Positions 11,571 through 22,465 of a DNA stretch of 64,000 bases are shown piece by piece. The notes beneath the pieces are model-generated. The model worked only from the letters and a program-made list of their open reading frames with translations. It had not been told where the DNA came from and did not search any database. The DNA is from Cymodocea nodosa (Eukaryota; Streptophyta; Magnoliopsida; Alismatales; Cymodoceaceae), in NCBI GenBank assembly GCA_036874045.1, contig JAZBRI010000009.1:2728001-2792000 (forward strand), in the 5' to 3' direction. How positions within the stretch are numbered: the first letter of the stretch is position 1; every line of letters starts with the position of its first letter. Position numbers and translations under genes: made by a program.

Positions 11571-12245
11571 CTATGGTCTCCAAATTATCTGTAGTGGTAG
11601 ATTTTTGAATGCAGAGATCGGTTTCGGTGTCAAGAGAAGAAAGAAGGCAAGAATGGACCCAAATAACAGATTTGTTGCATACTGCAGTGGGTCTGCTTTG
11701 CCTAATTCCTCCATGTCCCTTGAAGTAGTAGAAGACATGGCAGAAGGAGAAGGGAGTGCTTCAATGACTACATCTGCCAGATCTATCATGAAAGAGGGGG
11801 TGCAACTCAGATCTGGTACTCTACCCCAGTTCTCTATGCCTGATTCTAGAGCAAATTCCTTGTATTCCATGCCAATCTCCTCCAGGGTTTTAATGTGCTT
11901 GCTCACAAAGCTGCATTGAAGGTTTAGTTTAACATGATGATCAATCATTGAATTTTGTAAAAGAAAAATTACAAATCATGTAATTTTATCTTAAAAGAAT
12001 ACCTTACAAGTTCAACAATAAGTTCGTTAGTATACTACGGCTTCAACCACTGGACCCGTCCAACTCGACTCTAAGAAGAAAAAGTATAAGCATTGTAATT
12101 TGAAATTGTTATTATACATGAAAAAGAAAGACCAAAATAATGATCCAGTAAATAAGCTGAAAGGGGCATACTTGGTATGCCAGAGTGTGAGCATTGCCAA
12201 CTCCTCTAATTTTCTTACTCTTCCATGATCAAGTTGATGCAATCT
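11571..12245 (-). pseudogene. Possible exons of an unrecognised host gene (minus strand)
   Basis: Three stretches look exonic on the minus strand. The first is 12245-12170 (HQLDHGRVRKLEELAMLTLW, then a GTATG donor). The second is about 12072-12004, entered after CTTAG and ending before GTATTC. The third is about 11919-11585, entered after AATGCAG and rich in acidic helical sequence ([20 protein letters not shown], then a Ser-rich segment and a hydrophobic stretch). A stop codon sits in the middle exon in the frame that fits the third one, so this is probably a broken gene, or my exon borders are wrong. I do not recognise the family. The plus-strand ORF at 11605-11919 is the mirror of the third exon. 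Confidence 0.3.
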
Positions 12246-13189
12246 TCCATCTGGTCCCTTTAAGCACCCCCAGCTTGGTCAACCAACATGAGTTGGTGCT
12301 AAAACTAGATGGTATTCTTAAGAAGACGAATATTTGAACCACTTGTGGATATGGCGAACTGGGGATAAAGGTGTAAAACAACCAGTCTTGTAATCTTGTC
12401 CTTCTTAATCTGCTATGTTTAAGTGCAAACACGACCAACAACGCATGAATTAATAAGAAAAACATAACTTCGAAAAGAAAGCATAAAAAGCTCAAATGCA
12501 AGGAAAAGTCGTATAATGCAGCCATATCATGGATACAAGGACATAGGTAGCAAAAGTATAAAATCATGAATGGTAAATTGAGCACATGAAATTGCTGGGA
12601 ATAAAAAACTGGGGGTGAATTGAGTACTCAGTGATTGGGTATTTAGGTTAGTTCAAATGCAAAGTGGCATTAAGCAAGTATTTACTTACTAGTAGTTGAT
12701 TTAGGATTTCCTTATATTATTATCTTGTTGTTGTGTCTTGTAATCTATTGGAATCACTGCATCTCAAATTACAACTTATCCCCAACTTTTTCATTGACCA
12801 TTCGTTAATTATAGATTTATCTACTATTTCCCACTCTTGCATTCTTTGTTCCACTTGATGAGAATGGACCCCATCAATCTAGTATTAGAGGCAAGCGATC
12901 GAAGGGCCAAACAATGAGATACTAATAGCAAACAAATGACAGAACCATCCTTGGATAAGATGATTTGGAGGATAGATGTAAGGCTCAATTCACGTAGAGG
13001 GAAAAACTCCAATAGGAGTGTGCGTCCAATTAGTAGTGTTTGTTTAGTTAGACTTCTCCGTATTTGATGGTTTAAGTGATCTAGAGGAGTGGTGTCAGAT
13101 GACGACACACCTACACACGTACCACCAAACTGAGATAACCATATGAGTGTCTGTAGCAACCATTAATCTTAAGGGAGTGCTAGACTAGT
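12246..13189. other. Non-coding stretch, nothing recognised
   Basis: This is unique-looking, moderately AT-rich DNA with short spurious ORFs on both strands. It contains neither LTR ends nor retroelement domains that I can read. It could be the decayed 5' part of the gypsy remnant that follows. Confidence 0.4.
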
Positions 13190-13949
13190 GGTACTTGGGA
13201 TTTGCCAGTGAAAGAGCGCAGTTGGGTTGAGAGGAATTTTCGAAAGCCCTCATTGTCTTATTTGGGGGTGATCCCCTACGAGACTATGAAGGAAACTTAT
13301 ATAAGTTATAGCAAACAAGCTCTTTAGCCAATTACCTTAATAAGTTTGAAACACCTATCAATTAGGGTGCCAAGAAGCTAACAGAGAGTGAAATGCTTCA
13401 TGAGGGGTCTCATAAAAGAGCTTTGCACGAAGGTGAAATTTCTTCACCCTACCACCATGGCAATGACAATCTCTCTTGATAAAATGCAAGAATCAAGGGA
13501 ACTGGCAAGATAGAAGAAGTGGGGTTGGAAAGAAGGGAGCTATAGAGCTAGTTCAAGCAGTAATCTGTTAACGATCAATTCACCTTAAAAGGGAGGCATG
13601 ACTAAAAGGCAGATTGATGCGGAAGGGGGGAAGAGATTAGAGTTTAGACAAAAGGAAAACAACCCACCATTGAAGAAGATGTGAATCAACAAATTGTCAC
13701 CCAAAGAAGAGCAACAGAAATGTGAATTAAGCCTTTCCTATTGGTGTGATGAAAAATTACATTGAGGCCATGTTTGAAAAATTCCATTGAGGCCATGTTT
13801 GCAAGAATAAGCAAGTGGGCTTTATTTAGGGGACTATCTCCGATAGTGATTCAAGTGTTGAGGAGGAAGATTTGTATTTTGTAGAAAACAGAAAAACTAG
13901 AATGAATCAAAGAGATCTAACAGATTGCAAAGGAGAAATTGAAGAACAG
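13190..13949 (+). pseudogene. Gypsy gag remnant J
   Basis: About 13245-13345 reads FSKALIVLFGGDPLRDYEG, then a QTSSLANYLNKFE stretch, which is the core of plant Ty3/gypsy Retrotrans_gag (ALxxRFG…YQxxFE). After a frameshift, about 13390-13510 continues as KCFMRGLIKEL and TMAMTISLDKMQE. Near 13730-13810 a decayed zinc knuckle, YWCDEKLH followed by GHVC, corresponds to the CYNCDEKYxxGHxC form of these gags. Stops and frameshifts are frequent. A 27-bp piece (attgaggccatgtttg…) is duplicated in tandem at 13761-13802. The remnant is interrupted by the copia I LTR. Confidence 0.6.
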
Positions 13950-14092
13950 TGATGTAAATAAACCCTATTTTTCTCAATTCATCGAGAGAAGGAAACCTCA
14001 CAAATTCATCAATATATATACATAGTCAATCAAGTAAATGGGTAAACAAGCAAAATAACCTATTACCAAGAAAAGAAAAAATATAGACAACA
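13950..14092 (-). repeat. Short 3' LTR of copia I
   Basis: On the minus strand the purine tract AAGGGAGAG is followed by TGTTGTCTATATTTTTTC at 14092, and the block runs to TTTACATCA at 13950. That is 143 bp with TG…CA ends. Such short LTRs are usual in the Ale-like copia lineages. The tail of a copia RNase H lies directly upstream (14093-14624). The far LTR is not in view, so the left boundary rests on the TG…CA rule only. Confidence 0.5.
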
Positions 14093-14624
14093 CTCTCCCT
14101 TACACTGGGGAGGAAAAATTTTTAAGACCCAATTTACCGAGAAGTCTAGTAAAAGTGGGAGAACTAAGTGGCTTAGTCATGATGTCAACAAACTAATTTG
14201 ATGACCTAGTAAAATTAAACTAGATGTCACCTTTCAAGTATTTTTCTCTCAAAATGACAATCAAGTTCTATATGCTTTATGTGCTCATGGAAAACGAGAT
14301 TTTTAGTGATTTGTAGAATAGTGGAATTATCATAGAAAAGGTTTGTGGGTGTAAGCTGATGCATATACAACTCATCAAAGACTACTCAAAGCCAAGTTAT
14401 TTCCTTAACAGTCATTGACATGGCCCTATACTCTACCTCAATTGATGAAGATGACATAGTATTCTGTTTTTGTGACTTCCAAGAAACTAAAGGGTCGCTA
14501 AAGAAAATACAATATCCTTTAACTAATTGTTTGGTTAAAGGACAACATGCACAGTTGGCATCTATAAAAGCTATTAATCTTGGAACTATTATAGCCCTAA
14601 AAAAGAGACTTTTACTTAGAGTGT
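14093..14624 (-). pseudogene. RNase H end of copia I pol
   Basis: The minus-strand translation gives the copia RNase H C-terminus: an Asp-Ala-Asn…Cys-Pro-Leu-Thr stretch, then GYCIFFSDPLVSWKSQKQN, SSIEVEYRAMSMTVKE with the catalytic-type Glu, and, after the reported ORF, FHEHIKHIELDCHF. The C-terminal tail decays into stops. The coding sequence is cut at 14624 by the 5' LTR of gypsy F, so F inserted into this element. Confidence 0.75.
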
Positions 14625-16254
14625 TGTTTAGAATGGAATTATGCATAATATTAGTAGTTAATGAATAGTTAATTGTATAGTATTTAGCTTATCATATGAA
14701 AATTAAATCATTATGTTACAATTATACAATTATAAGCCTTAATTAAAGAATATGCATAATTTCAAGGAATTAGTGGTTAATTAAGTGTTAGTTATAAATG
14801 AATTAGAAATTACTTTTTTTACACATCAAGTGTTAAATATTATATAAATATTTGTTTTACTAAACTACAAAATTGAACGAGTTTGTTGAGTTAAGCTTAA
14901 CTCAATGAGGTCGGTTCATTGAGTTATAGTTAAGTCAATAGAGTAAGTCCGTTGAGTTACACTAACTCCACAAATTAGTTATTTTCTAATATTTGATTGT
15001 GAGCAGTTGTAGGAAATTCGAAGAAAACCACTTGTATAAATCACGCTATGATCTAAAATGTGGAATGAAGAAGTAATCACCATCATTGATGCAAAGGAAG
15101 GAAATCTAACTAGTGATTTTGGTGGAAGCAATTAATACTAAAGGAAATATAAAAGGAAAAGAAAAAGAATGAAGAAGATGGGAGAGAACTACACTAATTG
15201 CAAAAAGCATCAGAAGTTTCTTGAGCTCTCACTAACTCCACCATCCATCGAAGGTTTGTGAGAATACTTTTCAGATGTCGAGTTGATTCCAAGTTAAACA
15301 CAATGATTGACAACCATTGTGAGGAGTGATTGTATCACAATAAGGAAAGATATTTTCATTAAGTACTGAATCATCTCTTAGGAGACAGTAAAGCTTCTAG
15401 CCTTGATTTTAGGTTGATGTTGCTATGTTGAAGAGAAGATCAACTTACAAAAAGCTAGGTTTGTAATCCAGTAGGGAGAGGAGTGCTTGACAATAAGTAG
15501 TTAAACTTTCAGTGGTGTAATCGTGTTGCATGTAGTGATGAAAGTTTTCTTATTATCAATAGAGAATTTTACCTTTCATCACTCGCTCATTTAAAGAAAC
15601 AAAATAAAACAAAACAAAACTCATTATCTATGTTTTTATGCTGATCAAATCTATGCTGTATCATTTGTGTTTGTATTATTAGTAGTATTGAATGTTTTGT
15701 GTTTATTTCATTTCAGTTATAGAAAATCATGTTACTAAATATTTAAACGAATTAACATAAATCTCTGAAATCTTGATTTAAAAATCTACTACTTAGATGT
15801 ATTGAATGCTAGAGTCGATTAATGATGAATGTAATATAAATTAGCATTCAGAAGCTTAATTGATATTATTTGTAATATATAGAAATGTCTAATGGATGGT
15901 CGTATTCTTTTGCAAACTATAATTTAAATTATAAGTTACTTGAGAGCTTGTTGAGTTAACCATAACTCCACGAGGTAAGTTCGTTGAGTTAAGCATAACT
16001 TCACGAATTAAGTCTATTGAGTTAGTTGTAAATCAACAGAGTGAACATTTTATGAATATACATTATACTTTGGCTATGAAAACTTATAAAGCAAAGTGAT
16101 TTTGATAGTTCCTTGTGGGTTCAACCTATACTTGCACACTTTTACAATAGACATTGTGCACTTGTAAATTTAGCAAACTAAGTTACTAAAATTTAGAGAT
16201 AGTTCATAAAAATTACTTGTTACTTACAAAAAATACACTTAAGCAAATAAGACA
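14625..16254 (+). repeat. 5' LTR of gypsy F
   Basis: It begins TGTTTAGAATGG and ends at AAATAAGACA, 1,630 bp. A TATA-like ATATAAAAG is at about 15147. 'gttgagtta' inverted repeats occur at 14880-14970 and 15940-16025. The ending CA is placed by alignment of the primer-site region with element C. Confidence 0.75.
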
Positions 16255-16263
16255 AGGCTTTTC

Positions 16264-16281
16264 AGGCATCATTACTGGGGA
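16264..16281 (+). promoter_or_regulatory. Primer-binding site of gypsy F (tRNA-Asp type, decayed)
   Basis: AGGCATCATTACTGGGGA aligns with the Athila-type primer site TGGCGCCGTTGCCGGGGA, complementary to the 3' end of plant tRNA-Asp. Differences are mostly transitions. It lies ten bases inside the LTR, followed by the family's aattg. Confidence 0.65.
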
Positions 16282-16357
16282 ATTGACAATTTGAAAATCA
16301 TAGTATTAATTTGTTTTCATAGCAGTGAGAGTGCTATGTGATTTTATCATTGAGAAT

Positions 16358-18200
16358 ATGACATATGCATATGCTCAAAGATTTTTGAAACTTATAATTA
16401 GCATATGTGATTTCTACTATTTAGAAGGACATGACATTACTGATTGTTTAAAGTTGAGATGATTGTATATGACTAGATCAAATGAACAATAGATGAATTA
16501 TATCTAACATAAGACTAAATATGAAACACCTATAGTTTACCAAAATAACAATCACTTCAAGACAAGTAATATGTCTAGAAAAAAAGAAATCTGGGATTGG
16601 TATGATAGACTTGAACAAAGTTTAAAAAAAATCTAGACAAACTAAAAGAATATATGTATTATCATCAAAAAGTTAACCAAATAAATTATTAGGAAAATTA
16701 TTCAAAACCTAAAATAGATATTATTTATGAAACTGAGAAAATAATAATGAAAATTGATCAAAAATTGAATACAATGAGATTAGATGATTTGGAAAGAAAG
16801 ATAAATGCATTTGATGAATGGACAATGAAATTACAAGTTATGCTTGATCAACAAGTTAATATAAATGAATAGTTAGAATTCAAAAATGTTCATCATGTAC
16901 AAAATATGAAGATACATGAAATAGGAATTGAGAAAATTAATCCACTTGCAAAAATACAAGAAAACCATGACATTTTTGAGAATATAGAACATGTATATAT
17001 AACATTGAGATCTGAGACTTATGTGCTATCTAGAATTCAAAAAGAAAATGAGGTACATGTACGTGAGAACAATCTTCAAAAAGAAAATGAACCTATAATA
17101 TCTGAAGATATAGAAATGAATGAAGAAAAATTTGAATCTAAAAGTAAAATTGCAAATGAGCAAGAAAAAGATAAGATAAAATCTAAAGGAAATTTGGGAC
17201 AAGAAAATGAATCCTTTAACTCACAAGCATTAGCTCATTATCCTGAAAGATTAAAACAAGCATCTCTCGAAAAATAAAAGAAAATTCGAGAAATATTTGA
17301 AAAAGTACAAGTTAACATTCCTTTGTTAGACTTATTACAAAAATGCCACATTGTGCTAAATTTCTTAAGGATTGGTGTACTAAGAAGAGAGAGAGGAAAA
17401 TGTTGAAAAAAGTCTTTTTAGTAGAGTAGAGTAGTTCTTTGTTTCTATCTTAGATTCCTAAAAAGCTATCTTATCTAGGAACACCTGTTATATCATGCAC
17501 AATAGGTAATACAATTTTAGATAAAACCTTAATAGACTTAAGTGTAGGTATAAATGTTATGTCAAGTGATATATTTGTATCCTTAAGATTAGAAGGCTTA
17601 AATCCCACTAGTATTGTAATTCAATTAGCAAATCGAAGTAAAAGATACCTTAGAGGAAAAATAGATGATATCTTGATTAAAGTCAAGAACTTCATTTATC
17701 CTATGGATATTATTGTTTTGGATTCCCAAAAACTATGAATTAGAAAAATGGTACATCTTTAATTTTAGGAAGGTCATTTCTAGCAACTTCAAGGGTAATT
17801 ATAAACTATAAAAGTGGAATAATGAAAATAGCCTATGGTAATGAGGATACTCAACTAAATATTTTCAAATTAGAAGGAAATGAAGGTTTAGACATATTTT
17901 TGCACACTATAAACTTTCTAGAAGATGAAGGAGATGTGTTAAAAGATGTGATTCAAGAAGAATTAAATAGATAATTAAATACTGAAAACCTTCAGGAAAG
18001 TGAAAATACATATAAAGACTTAAGCATAGAAATTAGAAGAGATCAAGAGGAGTTTGATATCAAAAATGAAAAAGTTAAATTAGGAGCTTTAGTTACTAAT
18101 GGTTAGCATCTAGAATTAAAACCATTACCTCTTGAGTTGACTTATAGATTTCTTAAGAAAGAAAGGATGCGTCCTACAATTATATCATTAAATTTAACAG
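16358..18200 (+). pseudogene. Zinc-knuckle/protease ORF of gypsy F
   Basis: It starts at ATG 16358 (MTYAYAQRF, matching MAYAYAQRF of element C). The knuckle is damaged: where C has CEFCNSEGHNISDC, F has CDFYYLEGHDITDC, losing the second Cys. A Lys/Glu-rich coiled-coil region follows (16700-17277). The aspartic protease is at about 17480-17830, where the catalytic DLGAGIN of C reads DLSVGIN, followed by a flap-like region and a LGR(S/P)FLATS-type motif. Many stops are present throughout. Confidence 0.7.
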
Positions 18201-20063
18201 AAGATCAAATTTCTTAATTAGAAAATAAAATAAAGAAATATAGAGAAGTAATAGGTTGGACTATGGTTGATATAAAGGGGTTAAGTCCAACTATATGGCG
18301 ACATCATATATATTAGGAAGAAAATGTTAAACTAGTAAGAATTTCTGAATGTAGATTAAATCCAAACCTTAAAGACGTAGTTAGGAAAGAAATTGTGAAA
18401 TAGTTAGATAATGACATTATATATCTGATTTCTAATAGTTCATAGGTTAGTCCAATCCATGTTGTTCCAAAAAAATCAAGGTTAACTGTTATTAGGAATG
18501 AAAGTCAAGAATTCATCCCAATAAGAATCTAATCAGGCTAGAGAGTGTGTATTGATTATAAGAAGTTGAATGCTATAACTAAGAAAGATCATTTTCCTTT
18601 ACCATTTTTAGATTAGATCTTAAAAAAATTAACAAATCAGGAATATTTTTGTTTCCTAGATGGGTATTTAGGATATAACCAAGTTCTTGTAGCATTAGAG
18701 GATCAAGAGAAAACAACTTTCACATACCCTAATGGAACTTATGCTTTTAAAAGAATGTCATTTGGATTATGTAATGTGCTAGCTACTTTCCAAAGATGTA
18801 TGTAGTGTACTTTTACTAGAATGACTAAAGATTTTCTGAAAATATTCATAGGTAACTTTACAGTATATGGTACTTCATTTGAAGTATGTTTGAAGAATAT
18901 AGAACTAGTGTTAAGCTGTTGTGTAGAGAAAAATTTAGTTTTGAATTGGGAAAAATGTTATTTTATGGGGAAACAAAGAATAGTCTTAAGGCATGTTGTT
19001 TTAATGAAAGGACTAGAAATAGATAAAGTCAAAGTAGAAGTTATTTCAAATTTACCAAAACCTAAATCAGTAAAAGATATTAGATCATTTTTAGGATATG
19101 CAGGATTTTACAGGAGATTTTAGCAAAATAGCTAGACCGTTAACTAATTTGTTAAAGGATGTCCCATTTAACTTTGATAGAAAATGTAAGGAAGCTTTTT
19201 TTAAGCTTAACAATAACTTAATTACAACTCCTATAATACAAGCACCTAATTGGAATCACCCATTTGTGTTAATGTGTGATGCATCTAACTTTGTTGTAGG
19301 AGCTGTGCTAGGATAGAAAATAGAAAAATCTCATAAAGTAATTTATTTTGCAAGTAAAACATTAAATGAAGCTCAAGTATATGGTACTTCATTTGAAGTA
19401 TGTTTGAAGAATATAGAACTAGTGTTGAGCCGTTGTGTAGAGAAAAATTTAGTTTTGAATTGGGAAAAATGTTATTTTATGGAGAAACAAGGAATAGTCT
19501 TAAGGCACGTTGTTTCAATGAAATGACTAGAAATAGATAAAGCCAAAATAGAAGTTATTTCAAATTTACCAAAACCTAAATCAGTAAAAGATATTAGATC
19601 ATTTTTAGGATATGCAAGATTTTATAGGAGATTTATCAAAGATTTTAGCAAAATAGTTAGACCGTTAACTAATTTGTTAAAGGATGTCCCATTTAACTTT
19701 GATAGAAAATGTAAGGAAGCTTTCTTTAAGCTTAAAACTTGCTTAATTACAACTCTTATAATACAAGCACCTAATTGGAATCACCCATTTGAGTTAATGT
19801 GTGATGCATCTAACTTTGTTGTAGGAGCTGTGCTAGGGCAGAAAATAGAAAAATTTCATAGAGTAATTCATTTTGCAAGTAAAACATTAAATGAAGCTCA
19901 AGTAAATTACACAACTACTAAAAAAGAGTTATTAGTTGTTATGTTTACCTTAGAAAAATTTAGATCATATTTAATTGGAGCTAAAGTAATAATATACATA
20001 GATCATTCTACTTTAAAGCATCTAATAACAAAAAAAGAAACTAAGCCTAGACTGATCTGGTAG
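18201..20063 (+). pseudogene. Reverse transcriptase-RNase H of gypsy F, with internal tandem duplication
   Basis: RT motifs are readable in order: a VSPIHVVPKKS-type start near 18450, VCIDYKKLNAITKKDHFPLP at 18547-18606, TFTYPNGTYAFKRMSFGLCN, then the place of the catalytic YxDD box near 18850. That box reads IFIGNFTVYG here, so both aspartates are lost. The RNase H begins [20 protein letters not shown] and continues to about 20063. A segment of about 514-525 bp is present twice in tandem (18862-19375 and 19376-19900). The first copy lacks 11 bp, which shifts its frame. Confidence 0.8.
18862..19900 (+). repeat. Tandem duplication of about 0.5 kb inside the RT/RNase H of gypsy F
   Basis: Both units start agtatatggtacttcatttg, at 18862 and 19376. 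Both end at gctcaagta, at 19371-19379 and 19896-19904. The joint carries a 4-base overlap, agta, which suggests microhomology-mediated duplication. The copies differ by scattered substitutions and one 11-bp deletion, so the event is not recent. Confidence 0.85.
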
Positions 20064-20072
20064 AGATTATTA

Positions 20073-21530
20073 TTGCAAGAATTTGACTTAGAAATTAAAT
20101 ATAAAAAAGGATGTGAGAACATAGTAGCTGATTACTTATCAATGTTACAAATAGAAAAATCTAAAGTTGAGATTAAGGATCACTTTTCTAATGAACAATT
20201 AATGACAATAGAAACAATGCCTTGGTATGTAGACATAGTTAATTATTTAGTTACAGGATTAACATCTAAAAATTGGAATAGGCAAGATAGGAAATTATTC
20301 TTTTTTAGAGTAAAATATTACTATTGGGAAGACCTGTACTTATTTAAGAAATATCCTAACTTAGTCGTAAGGAGGTGTGTTCCTGAAACTAAATATGAAA
20401 GTATATTATCTTTCTATCATGACCAAACATGTGGAGGACATTTTGGTTCAGGAAAAACTATTGCTAAAGTCTTACAATGTGGATTTTATTGGCCACCATT
20501 ATTTAAAGATGCTCACATATATTGTGTGAGTTGTCTAAGATGTCAACAAAGAGGAAGAATATCAAGGAGAAACATGTTGCCTTTAAATCCTATTGTTGAA
20601 GTTGAAGTTTATGATGTGTGGGGAATTAATTTTATGAGTTTATTTCCTATGTCTAATCAATTTAATTATATATTGCTAGAAGTGAATTATGTGTCTAAAT
20701 GGATAGAAGCAATTCCTATAAAAAGCAATGATAACAAAGTAGTAATACATTTTATAAAAACTAATATAATTACTAGATTTGGAGTACTTAAGGCTATTAT
20801 TAGTGATAAAGGAACTCATTTTTGTAATAGAAGTTTTGAAGCTTTAATGAAGAAATATAGAGTAAATCATAAGATTGCAACTTCATATCACCTCCAAACA
20901 AGTAGACAAGTTGAAAGTGCAAATAAACATATTAAAGTAATTTTAGAAAAAGTAGTTAAACCTACTAGAAAAGATTGGGCAACTAGGTTAATAGATGCAC
21001 TTTGGGCTTACAGAATTGCTTATAAAACTAATCTAGGAATGTTACCTTTTAGGATAATATTTGGAAAGAGTTGTCATTTACCTACTAAATTAGAATATAA
21101 AGCTTATTGGGCATTAAAGATTTTAAATACTGACTTAAATCAAGCTATTGAGCATAGAAAGTTATAATTAATCAAATTAGAAGAATTTAGAAATGAAGCT
21201 TATTCAAGAACATTAGTGGAAAAAGAAAAAATGAAGTTATGGCATAATAGAAAAATTATCCTAAAAACCTTTGAAATAAGACAAGAGGTATATCTTTACA
21301 TGTCTAGACTTCATAACCATATAAGGAAATTAATATCTAGATGTTCAGGACCATACATAGTTTGAAACATTTATTCCCATGGAGTAATTGAAATTCAAAA
21401 TTCTAAAAATCAGAATTTATTTAAAGTAAATGTACAAAGACTCTAACCCATTCTTAAATTTCCAAAAAGTGCATTTGTAATTATAGAAGAAGTAAGAATG
21501 GAAGATTACGTAAGTCCCATTACTTAAGAG
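20073..21530 (+). pseudogene. Integrase of gypsy F
   Basis: An intact stretch of 364 codons covers the HHCC zinc domain (HDQTCGGHFGSGKT…CVSCLRCQQ) and the core. The second catalytic Asp is in ISDKGTHF and the Glu in SRQVESAN. The first catalytic position, in the DVWGIDFM context of the family, reads DVWGINFM, an Asp-to-Asn change. After the stop at about 21165 the C-terminal domain goes on with stops (SRCSGPYIV, KVNVQRL). No chromodomain is seen. The protein would insert cDNA copies of the element into host DNA. This copy is probably inactive. Confidence 0.85.
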
Positions 21531-22179
21531 AAATGCATCATAAAAAATTATATATATATATAATAATTTTACTAATTGTCGATTCAATTGAAGTTAGCAT
21601 CAATTTGGCTGATAGTTAAATATATATATTGATTATCAATTCAATCGAAGGGTGATATCGGTTTGACTGCAATGAAAAGAAAAGAAAAAAAATTCAATTA
21701 TAATATTAAGCAATGTTAGTTTGATTGAAAGTTAGTCTCGATTCAATTGGAGTCTAAAATTTTAATTTTTATATATAATTATGCAATGCCGGTTTGACCA
21801 TAACATAGTATCAGTTTAACTAAAATATTAAAAATCTTTATTTTTATATAGATAAAATCTCGATCTAACCAAAAAATCTACTAATTTGATCGAAAGAAAA
21901 AAACCAAGGAAAAAAAAAATATATATATTAATCACTGGTTCGATTGAAATAGTACATCAGTTTAATCGAAATATTAATTTTTATTTATATGAATTTGCAC
22001 TTTAACTAGAAAACTATCAATTCAACCGAAGCAAAAAGAATTGGTTCTACCAAACTTAAGAAATTATAAAAGTAAGTGTTGATTAGATTAGAGATTCTTT
22101 GGTTTTGACTAAAGTAGAGAGTATATTTATATTATATTTTAATAGATAAAGTTTTTTTGAAAGTCCATGGAGTTACACT
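21531..22179 (+). repeat. Non-coding tail of gypsy F with 'CGGTT/AACCG' repeats
   Basis: No ORF. Short imperfect units such as 'gtcgattcaattgaagtt', 'ggtttgaccataacatagta' and 'cagtttaatcgaaat' recur about every 40-60 bp. The same kind of repeats lies directly downstream of integrase in element C (40760-40970), so position and motif are family traits. No good polypurine tract is seen before 22180. Confidence 0.5.
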
Positions 22180-22465
22180 TGTTTAGAATGAAAAAATGTA
22201 TAATATTAATGGTTAATGAATGGTTAATTGCATAATATTTAGCTTATCATATAAGAATTAAGCCATCATGTCATAATTATACGATTACATGCCTTAATTA
22301 TAGAATATGCATAATTTTAAGGAATTAATATTAATTAAATATCATTTTTGAAAGATTAAAAATGTGGTTTACTTGTGGTTTTATAGTATTAAACATGATA
22401 TATTTTATTTGCACATTTTTATATCATGTACAAGTACATAGTAACAACTTGTTGAGTTACAGGTA
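22180..22465 (+). repeat. Start of a 3' gypsy LTR (F), truncated
   Basis: TGTTTAGAATG and the following 170 bp (ttaattgcataatatttagcttatcat …) match the starts of the gypsy LTRs at 3844, 14625, 34851 and 55828. Resemblance fades after about 22400. From 22464 the sequence follows the copia D LTR. The exact junction is uncertain because the 22395-22465 stretch resembles both. Confidence 0.6.

Larger units (their letters stand above)
14625..22465 (+). mobile_element. Gypsy element F (Athila-like), old and degenerate
   Basis: The order is 5' LTR (14625-16254), primer site, zinc-knuckle ORF, protease, reverse transcriptase, RNase H, integrase, a repeat-rich non-coding tail and a partial 3' LTR from 22180. 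It belongs to the same family as elements C and G by LTR start and ORF sequence. The two LTRs have diverged strongly, by visual comparison of their first 170 bp, which fits an old insertion. Unlike C it has no ORF3, gag-like block or F-box ORF downstream of integrase. The 3' LTR is abandoned between about 22400 and 22465, where copia LTR sequence takes over. Confidence 0.8.

Noticed and set aside
11605..11919. Plus-strand 104-codon ORF
   Set aside because: Mirror of a better minus-strand exon candidate with splice signals.
22180..22465. A complete 3' LTR of gypsy F
   Set aside because: Gypsy similarity ends within 200-290 bp and copia LTR sequence follows, so only a fragment is annotated.
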